Below, in pieces: positions 8,273-16,539 of a stretch of 64,000 bases of DNA. The translations under genes and the position numbers were made by a program. How positions within the stretch are numbered: position 1 is the stretch's first letter; each line of letters opens with the position of its first letter. The notes beneath the pieces are model-generated. The model was not told the DNA's origin. It worked only from the letters and a program-made list of their open reading frames with translations, and made no database searches. Origin of the DNA: Salinibacterium hongtaonis (lineage in GTDB: Bacteria; Actinomycetota; Actinomycetes; Actinomycetales; Microbacteriaceae); the NCBI RefSeq assembly GCF_003065485.1, contig NZ_CP026951.1, positions 2,356,001-2,420,000 of the forward strand, given 5' to 3'.

Positions 8273-8788
8273 CTAGAGAGTCTTGATCATCCGGGTATTG
8301 CCGAGCGTGTTGGGCTTGACCCTCGACAGGTCAAGAAACTCCGCAACACCCTCGTCGGGCGAGCGCAAAAGTTCGGCATAGACCTCGGGATCAACGGTCT
8401 CTTCTCCCATGGGCATAAAGCCGTGACGGGAGAAGAAGTCCACCTCAAAGGTGAGGCAGAACAGCCGGCTCAGCCCCAGATCCCGCGCGCTCTGCTCAAG
8501 CGCGGTCAGCAGCGCATGGCCGATGCCCTTGCCGAGATATTGCTTCGAAACGGCGAGGGTGCGCACCTCGGCGAGGTCCTCCCACAGCACGTGCAGCGCA
8601 CCGCATCCGATCACGGCACCGGCTTCGTCGACGGCAACCTGAAACTCTTGGATGTTCTCGAAGAACACCACAAGATCTTTGCCGAGCAGGATGCGCTCCT
8701 GCACGAGAGGCTCGACGAGCGCCTGAATCTGCCGCACATCCCCCGTTCGTGCGGGGCGAACGGTGAAGGCCTGCGTCTCAGAAGTCAC
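8273..8788 (-). CDS. argA: Amino-acid N-acetyltransferase (short GNAT-type N-acetylglutamate synthase)
   Basis: 171 residues forming one GNAT domain. It has the acetyl-CoA loop QYLGKGIGHALL and a substrate-side LFCLTFEVDFFSRHGF segment typical of the short actinobacterial N-acetylglutamate synthases (Rv2747-like) rather than of generic GNATs. It would catalyse the first step of arginine synthesis, glutamate plus acetyl-CoA to N-acetylglutamate. It stands alone, without other arg genes near, so the assignment rests on sequence features. Confidence 0.8.
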   Translation of the reverse strand: MTSETQAFTVRPARTGDVRQIQALVEPLVQERILLGKDLVVFFENIQEFQVAVDEAGAVIGCGALHVLWEDLAEVRTLAVSKQYLGKGIGHALLTALEQSARDLGLSRLFCLTFEVDFFSRHGFMPMGEETVDPEVYAELLRSPDEGVAEFLDLSRVKPNTLGNTRMIKTL

Positions 8789-8844
8789 CCCTCGATGCTA
8801 CTGCGCGACCGGTCAGGTCACACTCGCCCACATCCGCCCCACCA

Positions 8845-8907
8845 CGCCGAGGGGTCCCGAATTCGCCTTCGCGGCGATCTCGTGGACGCATTTGGGACCC
8901 CTCGGCG
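8845..8907. repeat. Perfect 14-bp inverted repeat, possible REP-like element
   Basis: Arms at 8845-8858 (CGCCGAGGGGTCCC) and 8894-8907 (its exact complement) enclose a 35-base loop in the gap between the GNAT gene and clpC. The clpC terminator is a separate hairpin further right, so this palindrome has no obvious job. It could be a transcription stop for the GNAT-side antisense direction or a dispersed palindromic element. Confidence 0.7.
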
Positions 8908-8968
8908 GAAATGGGTGGGCGCGGGCGACTGCGGCGGCGGCGACGGCGGCGTTTGGCCGGTTAACGCA

Positions 8969-9001
8969 CGAACCCGCCCCGGATGCTCCGGGGCGGGTTC
9001 G
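8969..9001 (-). terminator. clpC transcription terminator
   Basis: Fifteen-base perfectly complementary arms at 8969-8983 and 8987-9001 with a three-base TGC loop, just past the clpC stop codon. The stem is almost wholly G/C. There is no long T run, which is common for terminators in high-GC actinobacteria. Confidence 0.8.
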
Positions 9002-9014
9002 ATGGTACGTAACG

Positions 9015-11501
9015 CTATTCGGCGATGGCCGCCGCTGGTGCCTCGATGGCCTCGCGGCCGGGCTGGCGGGTCGTGGTGAACACGTAGTCACCGTCGGCGT
9101 AGTCGACGTGCACGTGGTCGCCGGAGCCGAGTTCGCCGCCGAGGATGCGCTCGCTCAGTCGGTCCTCGATCTCGGACTGCATTGCGCGGCGCAGCGGGCG
9201 GGCGCCCAGAGTCGGGTCGAACCCGACCTTGATGAGCTGTTCCTTGGCCGCCGGCGTGAGCTCGACGGTCATGTCGCGGTCGAGCATGCGCTCGCCCAGG
9301 CGCTTGACGAACAGATCGACGATCTGCAGCAGCTCCTCCTTGTTGAGCTGCGGGAACACGATGGTCTCATCGACTCGGTTGAGGAACTCTGGCTTGAAGT
9401 TCTTCTTGAGTTCCTCGACAACCTTGGCCTTCATGCCGGCGTAATCCTGCGCGGCATTGCCCTCGATCGTGAAGCCGACCGGGCCACCGGTGATGTCCTT
9501 CGTGCCCAGGTTGGTGGTCATGATGATCACGGTGTTCTTGAAGTCGACGACGCGACCCTGACCATCCGTCAAGCGACCCTCTTCCAGAATCTGGAGGAGC
9601 GAGTTGAAGATGTCCGGGTGGGCCTTCTCGATCTCGTCGAAGAGCACGACGCTGAACGGCTTGCGGCGCACCTTCTCGGTGAGCTGGCCACCCTCTTCGA
9701 ATCCGACGAATCCGGGAGGGGCACCGAAGAGGCGCGAAACAGTGTGCTTCTCGCCGTACTCCGACATGTCGAGCGAGATCAGAGCGTCTTCGTCGTCGAA
9801 CAGGAACTCGGCGAGCGCCTTGGCAAGCTCGGTCTTTCCGACACCCGTGGGGCCAGCGAAGATGAACGAACCGGAGGGGCGCTTCGGGTCCTTGAGCCCG
9901 GCGCGCGTGCGGCGGATCGTCTTGGAGAGAGCCGAGATGGCCTGCTCCTGCCCGATGACGCGCTGGTGCAGGGCCTTCTCCATGAAGACGAGACGCGCGG
10001 TCTCTTCCTCGGTCAGCTTGAAGACGGGGATGCCGGTCGCAGAAGCCAAAACCTCGGCGATGATGCCCTCGTCGACGATTCCGGTCGAGCCGGCCTCGCC
10101 ACTCTTCCACTGCTTCTCGAGGCGCAGGCGCTCACCGAGAAGCTTCTTCTCCTCGTCACGGAGCGATGCTGCCTTCTCGAAGTCCTGGTCTTCGATCGCG
10201 GCTTCCTTGCGCTTGCGCACGTCGGCGATGCGGTCGTCGAACTCGCGCAGCTCGGGGGGCGATGACAGGATCGACAGGCGCAGGCGGGCGCCAGCCTCGT
10301 CGATCAGGTCGATGGCCTTGTCTGGCAGGAAGCGGTCCTGAACGTAGCGGTCGGCGAGGTTCGCAGCAGCAACAATCGCGCCGTCCGTGATCGACACCTT
10401 GTGGAACGACTCGTACTTGTCGCGCAGTCCCTTGAGGATGTTGATGGTGTGCGGCAGCGACGGCTCGTGCACCTGCACGGGCTGGAAGCGGCGCTCAAGC
10501 GCAGCATCCTTCTCAAAGTGCTTGCGGTATTCGTCGAGCGTGGTCGCACCAATCGTCTGCAGCTCGCCACGGGCGAGAAGCGGCTTGAGGATGCTCGCGG
10601 CGTCGATTGCGCCCTCGGCGGCTCCAGCACCAACAAGGGTGTGGATCTCGTCGATGAACGTGATGATGTCGCCGCGGGTGCGGATCTCCTTGGTGACCTT
10701 CTTGAGGCGCTCTTCGAAGTCACCGCGGTAGCGGCTTCCGGCGATGAGCGAGCCGAGGTCGAGCGTGTAGAGCTGCTTGTCCTTGAGGGTCTCGGGCACG
10801 TCGCCGCGCACGATCGCCTGGGCAAGACCCTCGACGACGGCGGTCTTGCCGACCCCGGGCTCACCAATGAGAACGGGGTTGTTCTTGGAGCGACGGGAGA
10901 GGATCTGCATGACCCGCTCCATCTCCTTCTCGCGCCCGATTACGGGGTCGAGCTTGCCGTCGCGCGCGGCCTGCGTGAGGTTGCGCCCGAACTGGTCGAG
11001 AATCTGCGAACCACCCTGAGCCTGGGCCTGGTCGTTGCCACCGACCTGCACCTGCTCCTTGCCCTGGTAGCCAGAGAGAAGCTGGATGACCTGCTGGCGC
11101 ACCTTGTTGAGGTCTGCGCCGAGCTTGACGAGCACCTGCGCTGCGACTCCCTCGCCCTCACGGATGAGGCCGAGCAGGATGTGCTCGGTGCCGATGTAGT
11201 TGTGGCCGAGCTGGAGGGCCTCGCGCAGCGAAAGCTCAAGAACCTTCTTGGCGCGCGGGGTGAAGGGAATGTGGCCGGTGGGCTGCTGCTGGCCCTGACC
11301 GATGATGTCTTGCACCTGCTCGCGCACGGAGTCGAGCGAAATGCCTAGCGACTCGAGGGCCTTGGCGGCTACGCCTTCACCCTCGTGAATGAGTCCGAGC
11401 AGAATGTGCTCGGTGCCGATGTAGTTGTGGTTGAGCATCTTGGCTTCTTCTTGCGCCAAAACGACAACACGACGAGCGCGGTCGGTAAATCTCTCGAACA
11501 T
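9015..11501 (-). CDS. clpC: ATP-dependent Clp protease ATP-binding subunit ClpC
   Basis: 828 residues from the ATG at 11501, which has GAGGAG seven bases upstream; a start at 11519 would put that site inside the gene. The order is: Clp N-terminal double repeat (1-145, two [13 protein letters not shown] copies), first AAA+ domain (Walker A GEPGVGKT near 212), a UVR coiled-coil middle domain ([15 protein letters not shown]), and a second AAA+ domain (GPTGVGKT) with the C-terminal domain for contact with ClpP. ClpC unfolds substrates for the ClpP protease. It is monocistronic with its own terminator. Confidence 0.97.
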   Translation of the reverse strand: MFERFTDRARRVVVLAQEEAKMLNHNYIGTEHILLGLIHEGEGVAAKALESLGISLDSVREQVQDIIGQGQQQPTGHIPFTPRAKKVLELSLREALQLGHNYIGTEHILLGLIREGEGVAAQVLVKLGADLNKVRQQVIQLLSGYQGKEQVQVGGNDQAQAQGGSQILDQFGRNLTQAARDGKLDPVIGREKEMERVMQILSRRSKNNPVLIGEPGVGKTAVVEGLAQAIVRGDVPETLKDKQLYTLDLGSLIAGSRYRGDFEERLKKVTKEIRTRGDIITFIDEIHTLVGAGAAEGAIDAASILKPLLARGELQTIGATTLDEYRKHFEKDAALERRFQPVQVHEPSLPHTINILKGLRDKYESFHKVSITDGAIVAAANLADRYVQDRFLPDKAIDLIDEAGARLRLSILSSPPELREFDDRIADVRKRKEAAIEDQDFEKAASLRDEEKKLLGERLRLEKQWKSGEAGSTGIVDEGIIAEVLASATGIPVFKLTEEETARLVFMEKALHQRVIGQEQAISALSKTIRRTRAGLKDPKRPSGSFIFAGPTGVGKTELAKALAEFLFDDEDALISLDMSEYGEKHTVSRLFGAPPGFVGFEEGGQLTEKVRRKPFSVVLFDEIEKAHPDIFNSLLQILEEGRLTDGQGRVVDFKNTVIIMTTNLGTKDITGGPVGFTIEGNAAQDYAGMKAKVVEELKKNFKPEFLNRVDETIVFPQLNKEELLQIVDLFVKRLGERMLDRDMTVELTPAAKEQLIKVGFDPTLGARPLRRAMQSEIEDRLSERILGGELGSGDHVHVDYADGDYVFTTTRQPGREAIEAPAAAIAE

Positions 11502-11578
11502 CTCTAACTCCTCTGGCATCGGGCAGGTTGGATGCCGTTACAAAGAGAGTAACGAGGCGACCCTCGCGTTTGCTCCCG

Positions 11579-11596
11579 TGTTCGCCCTGGGCGTTA
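11579..11596. promoter_or_regulatory. Candidate ClgR-type operator upstream of clpC
   Basis: TGTTCGCCCTGGGCGTTA fits, apart from two positions, the ClgR consensus WNNWCGCYNANRGCGWWS as I recall it from Corynebacterium, and its core CGCCCTGGGCG is palindromic. It lies about 80 bases upstream of the clpC start. ClgR activates clp genes in actinobacteria, so the context fits, but the regulator is not in the window and the match is short. Confidence 0.4.
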
Positions 11597-11655
11597 AGCG
11601 GGCGGTGCGCACGCAGGTGCTTCGCAGATTTCTTGCAGCTGCAGTTGCGCTCCAT

Positions 11656-11686
11656 AACGACAATCGTTATGTTAACGATTGTCGTT
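11656..11686. promoter_or_regulatory. Double palindromic operator upstream of the DUF2975 locus
   Basis: Perfect 13-base arms (11656-11668 and 11674-11686) are separated by five bases. Each arm is itself an inverted repeat of form AACGA-N3-TCGTT, giving four half-sites in phase. It lies 25 bases upstream of the first DUF2975 start and between divergent clpC and DUF2975 promoters. The XRE-type regulator encoded at 13013 in the same cluster is the natural candidate binder. Confidence 0.65.
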
Positions 11687-11710
11687 GTTATCGATAAACG
11701 TTAGGTGCCC

Positions 11711-12328
11711 ATGAAGACCACTGTGCCCGGCCCCACCATGAGCCTGAGCAACCGCGCCGACATCTACGCGACCATCGGAGTCGGCATCGTCGTTGCGATC
11801 ATCACAATCGTGACGACCACGCTGCGCATCATCAGCATTGCGCCCAATGTCGACATTCCCGTGCTCGTTCCTTTTGCCGAGACGACCGCGGACCTGCCCA
11901 TCGGCCCGGGCGGAAGCCTCGTGACGGTCGCGGTCGAAACCGCCACCGTCACCGCATCCCATCTGGCCGCCACCACGGTCGTCTCACTGGTGCTCTCCGA
12001 GATCGTCGGGGCTCTCACCGTTCTCGCCGTGACCACGCTCATCTGCCTGCTGTGCCGCAACATGCTCAGCGGAACGATGTTCAGCCGCACGAACTCGCGA
12101 CTCGTCACGGCATCCAGTTTCACGATCGTCGTCGGCTGGGGCCTCGGAGCGATTCTCACGACGATGGGCGTCAACGGCACGTTCGGCACCCTCAGCGACT
12201 ACAGCTACGACAACATCATCTTCACGATGGATTGGATGCCGTTCTTTTTTGCCATGACCCTCGGCGCCCTGGCCCTCGCCTTTCGAGCGGGCGAGCGGAT
12301 GCAGCGCGATACGGATGGACTCGTCTGA
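11711..12328 (+). CDS. DUF2975-like membrane protein, copy 1
   Basis: About 205 residues with four hydrophobic segments (approximately 15-40, 90-115, 135-160 and 175-195) and a C-terminal RAGERMQRDTDGLV tail. The pattern fits the DUF2975 family, small four-helix proteins usually encoded beside a short XRE regulator of the YozG type. The ATG at 11711 has AGGTG upstream; a GTG at 11705 is the alternative. The stop overlaps the next start (TGATG). It is a tandem paralogue of the gene at 12384, sharing the layout and the QRDTxGLV ending. Confidence 0.7.
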   Translation: MKTTVPGPTMSLSNRADIYATIGVGIVVAIITIVTTTLRIISIAPNVDIPVLVPFAETTADLPIGPGGSLVTVAVETATVTASHLAATTVVSLVLSEIVGALTVLAVTTLICLLCRNMLSGTMFSRTNSRLVTASSFTIVVGWGLGAILTTMGVNGTFGTLSDYSYDNIIFTMDWMPFFFAMTLGALALAFRAGERMQRDTDGLV

Positions 12329-12384
12329 TGGGACAGGCAGCAGCACCCCGAGCAGCTTTTCGATATGTGATGTGGAGCAAATGA
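12328..12384 (+). pseudogene. 18-codon relic ORF bridging the two DUF2975 genes
   Basis: An ATG overlapping the stop of copy 1 (TGATG) opens an 18-codon frame whose TGA in turn overlaps the ATG of copy 2. After copy 2 the same TGATG junction begins the XRE regulator gene, and both short products begin MG and are rich in Ala/Arg early on. I infer that copy 1 once had its own regulator gene, now reduced to this linker, which may still couple translation of the two copies. Confidence 0.4.
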
Positions 12385-13013
12385 TGACACAGGTACTCAC
12401 CCCGACGCCGGGCAGGATGGCCGAGAAAGTAGTGCTCGGATTCATCACGGGTGGCGCGCTCGCGATTGCGGCGACCGAGGCTGTCTTCCTGGTGAGGCGA
12501 CAGCTCGTAGGCCTGGCGAGCAACTCCGCCACCACTGTCTCGGGGATGACCGTGCAGGACGCTTCGGCTGACCGCGTCGCCGAGGCATCCACCCTCATCA
12601 CCTCCGCCCAGTACGAGAACGTCTCCATCACCGTCGAGTCGCTCCCCGCGGAGGCGCGCGGGTACCTCATGGCGGCGGCGATCCTGAGCTCGCTCCTCGT
12701 GATCGGGATCTGCTCCGTCGTCGCCTGGCTGTGCGTGCGAGTCTTCGTAGGCCGACCCTTCGTGCACTCGGCGACCTGGGGCATCGGCGCCGCGGCGGTG
12801 CTCGTCATACTCGCCGGGCTCGGAACGCCCTTTCTTACGGGCCTAGCGCACGCGGAGATCGTGGAAAGTCTCGATCTCGAGGCGGCGGGGCTGCCTCTAT
12901 TCATGGTGGACATCGATATGGCCCCGCTCGGCTGGGGTCTCGCGCTCGCGGTCGTGGCGGGTGCCTTCGAACTGGGCCAGCGCCTGCAGCGCGACACCGA
13001 GGGACTCGTCTGA
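12384..13013 (+). CDS. DUF2975-like membrane protein, copy 2
   Basis: About 209 residues and four hydrophobic segments in the same arrangement as copy 1, ending QRDTEGLV. GGAG at 12373-12376 is well spaced for the ATG at 12384; earlier starts in the same frame lack such a site. The stop overlaps the regulator start at 13013. The family function is not known; the pairing with a small HTH protein suggests a membrane partner in a regulatory or developmental switch. Confidence 0.7.
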   Translation: MTQVLTPTPGRMAEKVVLGFITGGALAIAATEAVFLVRRQLVGLASNSATTVSGMTVQDASADRVAEASTLITSAQYENVSITVESLPAEARGYLMAAAILSSLLVIGICSVVAWLCVRVFVGRPFVHSATWGIGAAAVLVILAGLGTPFLTGLAHAEIVESLDLEAAGLPLFMVDIDMAPLGWGLALAVVAGAFELGQRLQRDTEGLV

Positions 13014-13246
13014 TGGGGCCACGGGCAGCCGACGAAGAGGAGACCGGCATCCATTGCCGACTCGACGAACTTCTCGAAGAACGAGGGATGACCCTCACAC
13101 GGCTGAGTGAGCTTGTTGGCATGAGCATCGTTAACCTGTCGGTGCTCAAGAACGACAGGGCGCGCGCCATCCGCTTCTCCACCCTCACGGCCATCTGCGA
13201 TGCACTCGACTGCACGGTCGGCGAACTGTTGGTGCGCTCCGACTAA
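13013..13246 (+). CDS. Small XRE-family transcriptional regulator (YozG-like)
   Basis: 77 residues, essentially one helix-turn-helix domain: LDELLEERGMTLTRLSELVG forms the first helices and the turn, followed by the recognition helix and the usual FSTLTAICDALDCTVGELL ending of this subfamily. The ATG overlaps the stop of the second DUF2975 gene, so the membrane protein and regulator are made together. It probably controls its own cluster through the AACGA palindrome at 11656-11686. Confidence 0.8.
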   Translation: MGPRAADEEETGIHCRLDELLEERGMTLTRLSELVGMSIVNLSVLKNDRARAIRFSTLTAICDALDCTVGELLVRSD

Positions 13247-13285
13247 AGCGTGCTTAGACTGACGCGCAAAAAGGAGTGCAACGCC

Positions 13286-13855
13286 ATGAGACCACTTCGA
13301 TATTCGATCAACGTCACCCTCGACAGCTGCTGCCACCACGAGGCTGGGCTCCCTCCAGACGAGGAGTCGATGCGCTACTGGACCGCTGAGATGGAGCGAG
13401 CCGATGCCCTGATCTTGGGCCGGGTGACCTACGAAATGATGGAGTCAGCGTGGCGAAAACCAGCGACGGGCGAATGGCCCGACTGGATGGAGGAGTGGGA
13501 GATCCCCTTCGCCGAAGCCATCGACAGCGCGAAAAAGTACGTCGTGTCGAGCACGCTCGGCGAGGTTGATTGGAACGCCGAGCTGCTGCGAGGCGAGCTA
13601 GGTCCAGCGATTGAGAGACTCAAGCAGGAGCCAGGCGAAGGCCTGTCGGTCGGCGGCGTGACCCTCCCCACGTCGCTGGCCGATCTGGGACTCATCGACG
13701 AATACGAGTTTCTTGTGCAGCCGGTAGTTGCCGGGCGCGGGCCCACACTACTTGCCGGACTGCGCGAGAGCATCCCACTCGAACTTGTGCATCGCCATGA
13801 GTTTGAGTCGGGGGCCGTCGCCCAGCGATACCGGCCCATTCCCGCTATGGCGTGA
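13286..13855 (+). CDS. Dihydrofolate reductase-like protein (RibD C-terminal domain)
   Basis: 189 residues from the ATG at 13286, which has AAGGAG nine bases upstream. The family pattern is present: an N-terminal strand SINVTLDS, DALILGRVTYEMM, SSTLGEVDW, a GGVTLPTSL cofactor-side loop and EYEFLVQPVVAGRGPTLL. These standalone RibD-C proteins are common in actinobacteria, bind NADPH, and are mostly uncharacterised; they are not the essential folate enzyme. Confidence 0.85.
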   Translation: MRPLRYSINVTLDSCCHHEAGLPPDEESMRYWTAEMERADALILGRVTYEMMESAWRKPATGEWPDWMEEWEIPFAEAIDSAKKYVVSSTLGEVDWNAELLRGELGPAIERLKQEPGEGLSVGGVTLPTSLADLGLIDEYEFLVQPVVAGRGPTLLAGLRESIPLELVHRHEFESGAVAQRYRPIPAMA

Positions 13856-13938
13856 TGCCAGCTGCTCTCGATCGACGGGACGACCTAACGGCACAAAGGT
13901 GAGCGGATTAGGGTCTGACCAGACGAGGGGAGTTCGAC

Positions 13939-14598
13939 GTGTCAGACCACCAAGGTAACCCGCCCGACGACCAGCCACAGGGCAGCGATGGCGCCAGCGG
14001 CGCAGACGCTCAGGGCGCGGGTGCTGGCCCCGGCGCCGAGCCGCCCACCGAGGAGTTCAGCGGAGACGACCTGCCCACCAAGCCCATCCCGGTCGAAGGC
14101 GACGCCCCCACGCAGCGCCTCGATCAGGATGCTGAAACGGTGATGCTGGGCGCAGCAGACCCCGAGGCAGCCCAGGCGACCGCCCCGTTTGCATCCCACG
14201 TTCCGATCGCCTCGGCCGCTGGCGCGGGCGCCGCAGCAGCCGCGGAGACCGACGAGAAGAAGAAGAGGCCGTGGCCCTGGATCATCGCTGGGATCGTCGT
14301 TGCCGCGGTATTGGCGATCGCGCTTGCCCTCATCCTGCCGCAAGTTTTGGGCAATAGCGACGCGCCATCGACCTCGCCGAGCCCGAGCGAAACCCCCTCT
14401 GAGACGCCCACGCCCACACCCACGCCGACGGAAACCACTCAGGAACCTGCCCCGGTGCCGCCGCCCACGCCGACCCCGACACCAACGCCCGAACCGGTGC
14501 CGACGCCGACACCCACCCCGACTCCTACCCCGACACCCACCCCGACGCCTACACCCACCCCGACACCGACGCCCACCCCGACACCCACCGAAGAATAG
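13939..14598 (+). CDS. Single-pass membrane protein with a Thr/Pro repeat tail
   Basis: 219 residues from a GTG at 13939 preceded by GAGGGGAG. The N-terminal 110 residues are acidic, disordered-looking and rich in Gly, Ala, Pro and Gln. One transmembrane helix follows (about 115-136), then a roughly 80-residue Ser/Pro/Thr tail ending in a nearly pure Thr-Pro repeat. With an intracellular N terminus the TP tail would cross the cell wall as a rigid spacer. No domain caps the tail. Function unknown. Confidence 0.7.
   Translation: MSDHQGNPPDDQPQGSDGASGADAQGAGAGPGAEPPTEEFSGDDLPTKPIPVEGDAPTQRLDQDAETVMLGAADPEAAQATAPFASHVPIASAAGAGAAAAAETDEKKKRPWPWIIAGIVVAAVLAIALALILPQVLGNSDAPSTSPSPSETPSETPTPTPTPTETTQEPAPVPPPTPTPTPTPEPVPTPTPTPTPTPTPTPTPTPTPTPTPTPTPTEE
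14463..14595 (+). repeat. Low-complexity repeat encoding (Thr-Pro)n
   Basis: Degenerate six-base units (ACNCCN) repeat about twenty times within the 3' end of the preceding gene. Codons vary (ACC/ACG/ACA and CCG/CCC/CCT), so the repeat is held at protein rather than DNA level, though it is likely to vary in length between strains. Confidence 0.85.
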
Positions 14599-14667
14599 GG
14601 CCCCATCGGGTGAGCCGCGCATCGCCCCGACCTGCGGGCGACGGCGTCCCCGGCCTAGGCTCGTTGC

Positions 14668-15642
14668 ATGAGCAACCTCGACGTGAAGCCAGAGGAGCGC
14701 GTGTGCGCCGCTGCGCCCGCCGGCGACGGCGGCATCGTGCTGATCGAGCCACGCGATGTCCCTCTCGGGGGCCCTCGCGCCATGACGGTGCGGCGCACAC
14801 TGCCCCAGCGCGGTCGTTCGCTCATCGGGGCGTGGTGCTTCGTCGATCATTACGGGCCGGATGCTGTGGCCGAATCGGGCGGAATGGTCGTGCCACCGCA
14901 TCCGCACACAGGGCTGCAGACGGTGAGCTGGCTCTTCACGGGCGAGATCGAGCATCGCGACTCGACGGGCGCCCACGCGATGGTGGTGCCGGGTGAATTG
15001 AACCTCATGACCGCGGGCCGCGGCATCCAGCACTCAGAGGTTTCGACCCCGCAGGCAAAAACCCTGCACGGCGTTCAGCTGTGGACGGCGCTGCCGGACT
15101 CGTCTCGCCATGTCGAGCCGTTCTTCGAGAACTATGTCGCCACCCCTTTCGAGCATCAGGACGCCACCGTGAGCGTCTTTCTCGGCAGCCTTCTCGGGCG
15201 CGAGTCGACCGCGACAACATTCAGCCCGCTCGTCGGGGCGCAGATCGATCTGCCCGCGGACACCGAGATCAGCCTGCCCGTCGATGCCCGCTTCGAGCAC
15301 GGCGTGCTCGTGGACACGGGCGAGGTGAGCGTCGACGACGAGGCTGTGCCCGTCGACCACATCGGCTATCGCGCACCAGGTTCTGACACTCTCGTGATCG
15401 CGGCGGGCTCAACATCCGCCCGGATCGTTCTCATCGGTGGCGAACCACTCGACGAGAGCATCGTGATGTGGTGGAACTTTATCGGCCGCACCCACGACGA
15501 GGTGGTCGCGTACCGCGAGCAGTGGATGCGCGAGGCCGTTGGCGGTGAGAACCCAGCCGGACGCTTCGGCAGCACGGTCTATGACGGCAGCCCGCTCCCG
15601 GCGCCCGAACTGCCCACGGTGCGACTGCGGGCGCGTGACTAG
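14668..15642 (+). CDS. Pirin family protein (bicupin)
   Basis: 324 residues. The N-terminal cupin holds the metal-ligand pattern PHPHTGLQTVSWLFTGEIEH, and GRGIQHSE and HGVQLWTALP follow as in pirins. The C-terminal half, starting near residue 180, is the second, non-metal cupin. Pirins bind iron in the first cupin; some act as quercetinases and others as redox-sensitive regulators. No neighbouring gene points to one role. The ATG at 14668 is the only start that gives a standard N terminus. Confidence 0.88.
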   Translation: MSNLDVKPEERVCAAAPAGDGGIVLIEPRDVPLGGPRAMTVRRTLPQRGRSLIGAWCFVDHYGPDAVAESGGMVVPPHPHTGLQTVSWLFTGEIEHRDSTGAHAMVVPGELNLMTAGRGIQHSEVSTPQAKTLHGVQLWTALPDSSRHVEPFFENYVATPFEHQDATVSVFLGSLLGRESTATTFSPLVGAQIDLPADTEISLPVDARFEHGVLVDTGEVSVDDEAVPVDHIGYRAPGSDTLVIAAGSTSARIVLIGGEPLDESIVMWWNFIGRTHDEVVAYREQWMREAVGGENPAGRFGSTVYDGSPLPAPELPTVRLRARD

Positions 15643-15659
15643 AGCCGCGGCGGCGTGCG

Positions 15660-16136
15660 TTAACCGGCGACGGCGGAGGTCACCACGTAGGTGATGCTGG
15701 TCTGCGAGTCGGCAACCGAGGCAGTGACAATGAGCGAGTAGTTGGTCCCCGTGAAGGCACCATTCGCGCTGTCGGCGGTCTCGTTGATCACGCTCTGCAT
15801 GAAGCCCGCGTCGGTGAGCTGCGTTCGGATGTTGGCGAAGGCATCCGCAACCGGTTCCGTGGTCGTGATGGTCACGGTCCAGTTCTGGGTTCCGTTGACC
15901 TCGAGGCTTCCGCCGTAGGTGACCTCGCCGTCGATCAGTGGCACCTCGGCGGGAAAGTCTGCCGGAATCTCGCCACCCGACTCGACCTTGGTTCCCGTCG
16001 CGTCTTCGACCGCGCTCTCGACGCTTTCGCTGACGATGCCCTCAAGGGGCGTTCCACACGCGGTGAGCACGGGAGTCAGCAGAAGGGTGGCGACAATCGC
16101 GGTGGCGTGCAGCGCACGGCGGGGGATCGAAGGCAC
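15660..16136 (-). CDS. Hypothetical lipoprotein
   Basis: 158 residues with a signal peptide ending in a lipobox (LTAC, Cys near residue 27). The mature part is about 130 residues, rich in Thr, Val and Ser, predicted beta-alpha, with no recognised domain. It is probably anchored on the outer face of the membrane. It converges on the pirin gene with 17 bases between stops and is the first of a minus-strand run. Confidence 0.75.
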   Translation of the reverse strand: MPSIPRRALHATAIVATLLLTPVLTACGTPLEGIVSESVESAVEDATGTKVESGGEIPADFPAEVPLIDGEVTYGGSLEVNGTQNWTVTITTTEPVADAFANIRTQLTDAGFMQSVINETADSANGAFTGTNYSLIVTASVADSQTSITYVVTSAVAG

Positions 16137-16183
16137 GGCAACTCCTCGGGTCTCGATGCGGCAATGCGCTCGCGTGCCGGCGG

Positions 16184-16372
16184 TTACGGCGCGGGGGTCT
16201 CGGGGGTCGGCTGTCCGAGCTTGGCGCGCTCCTCCGCCTCGATCCGCGCATAAACCTTGCGCTCCGTGCGGTCGGCACGAAGGATCGATCGCATGACCAT
16301 CCAGAAGATGAGGCCGATCAGGATGGTCGGGGTGACCGAGAAGACGGCGTTAGCCCAGAAGTTTTCCAGCAC
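16184..16372 (-). CDS. Small single-pass membrane protein
   Basis: 62 residues: one hydrophobic helix (about 10-29) followed by a charged amphipathic segment RADRTERKVYARIEAEERAK and a Pro-rich end. Codon use and position between a lipoprotein gene and lysS suggest a real gene. Short proteins of this kind are conserved beside lysS in related actinobacteria as far as I know, without known function. Confidence 0.6.
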   Translation of the reverse strand: MLENFWANAVFSVTPTILIGLIFWMVMRSILRADRTERKVYARIEAEERAKLGQPTPETPAP

Positions 16373-16420
16373 GCCGCAAGTCTACGCGTCCAGCCTGAGT
16401 GCCTGGCCCCGCCGCTCCTG

Positions 16421-16534
16421 CTAGCGGAACAGACCGGAGACGACGGTCACGAGAAAGTAGAGCGCCACGACCCCCGCGAGAACCAACAACCCGATTCGGG
16501 CCGGTGGTATCTTCTTTCCTCCGGGAACGGCCAT
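16421..16534 (-). CDS. Very small membrane protein downstream of lysS
   Basis: A 37-codon frame beginning MAVPGGKKIPPARIGLL and continuing as one transmembrane helix. It starts five bases after the lysS stop and so would be translated from the lysS transcript. GGTGAAG upstream is a weak ribosome-binding sequence. The basic N terminus followed by a helix is protein-like, but the short length limits certainty. Confidence 0.5.
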   Translation of the reverse strand: MAVPGGKKIPPARIGLLVLAGVVALYFLVTVVSGLFR

Positions 16535-16539
16535 GAGCG

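Noticed and set aside
8763-10265. 500-codon plus-strand frame opposite clpC
   Set aside because: It is antisense to conserved ClpC sequence; its composition reflects reverse-complement codon bias of a high-GC gene.
14463-14595. CRISPR-like periodic repeat
   Set aside because: The six-base periodicity encodes Thr-Pro inside an open frame; there are no spacers. No CRISPR array was seen anywhere in the window.
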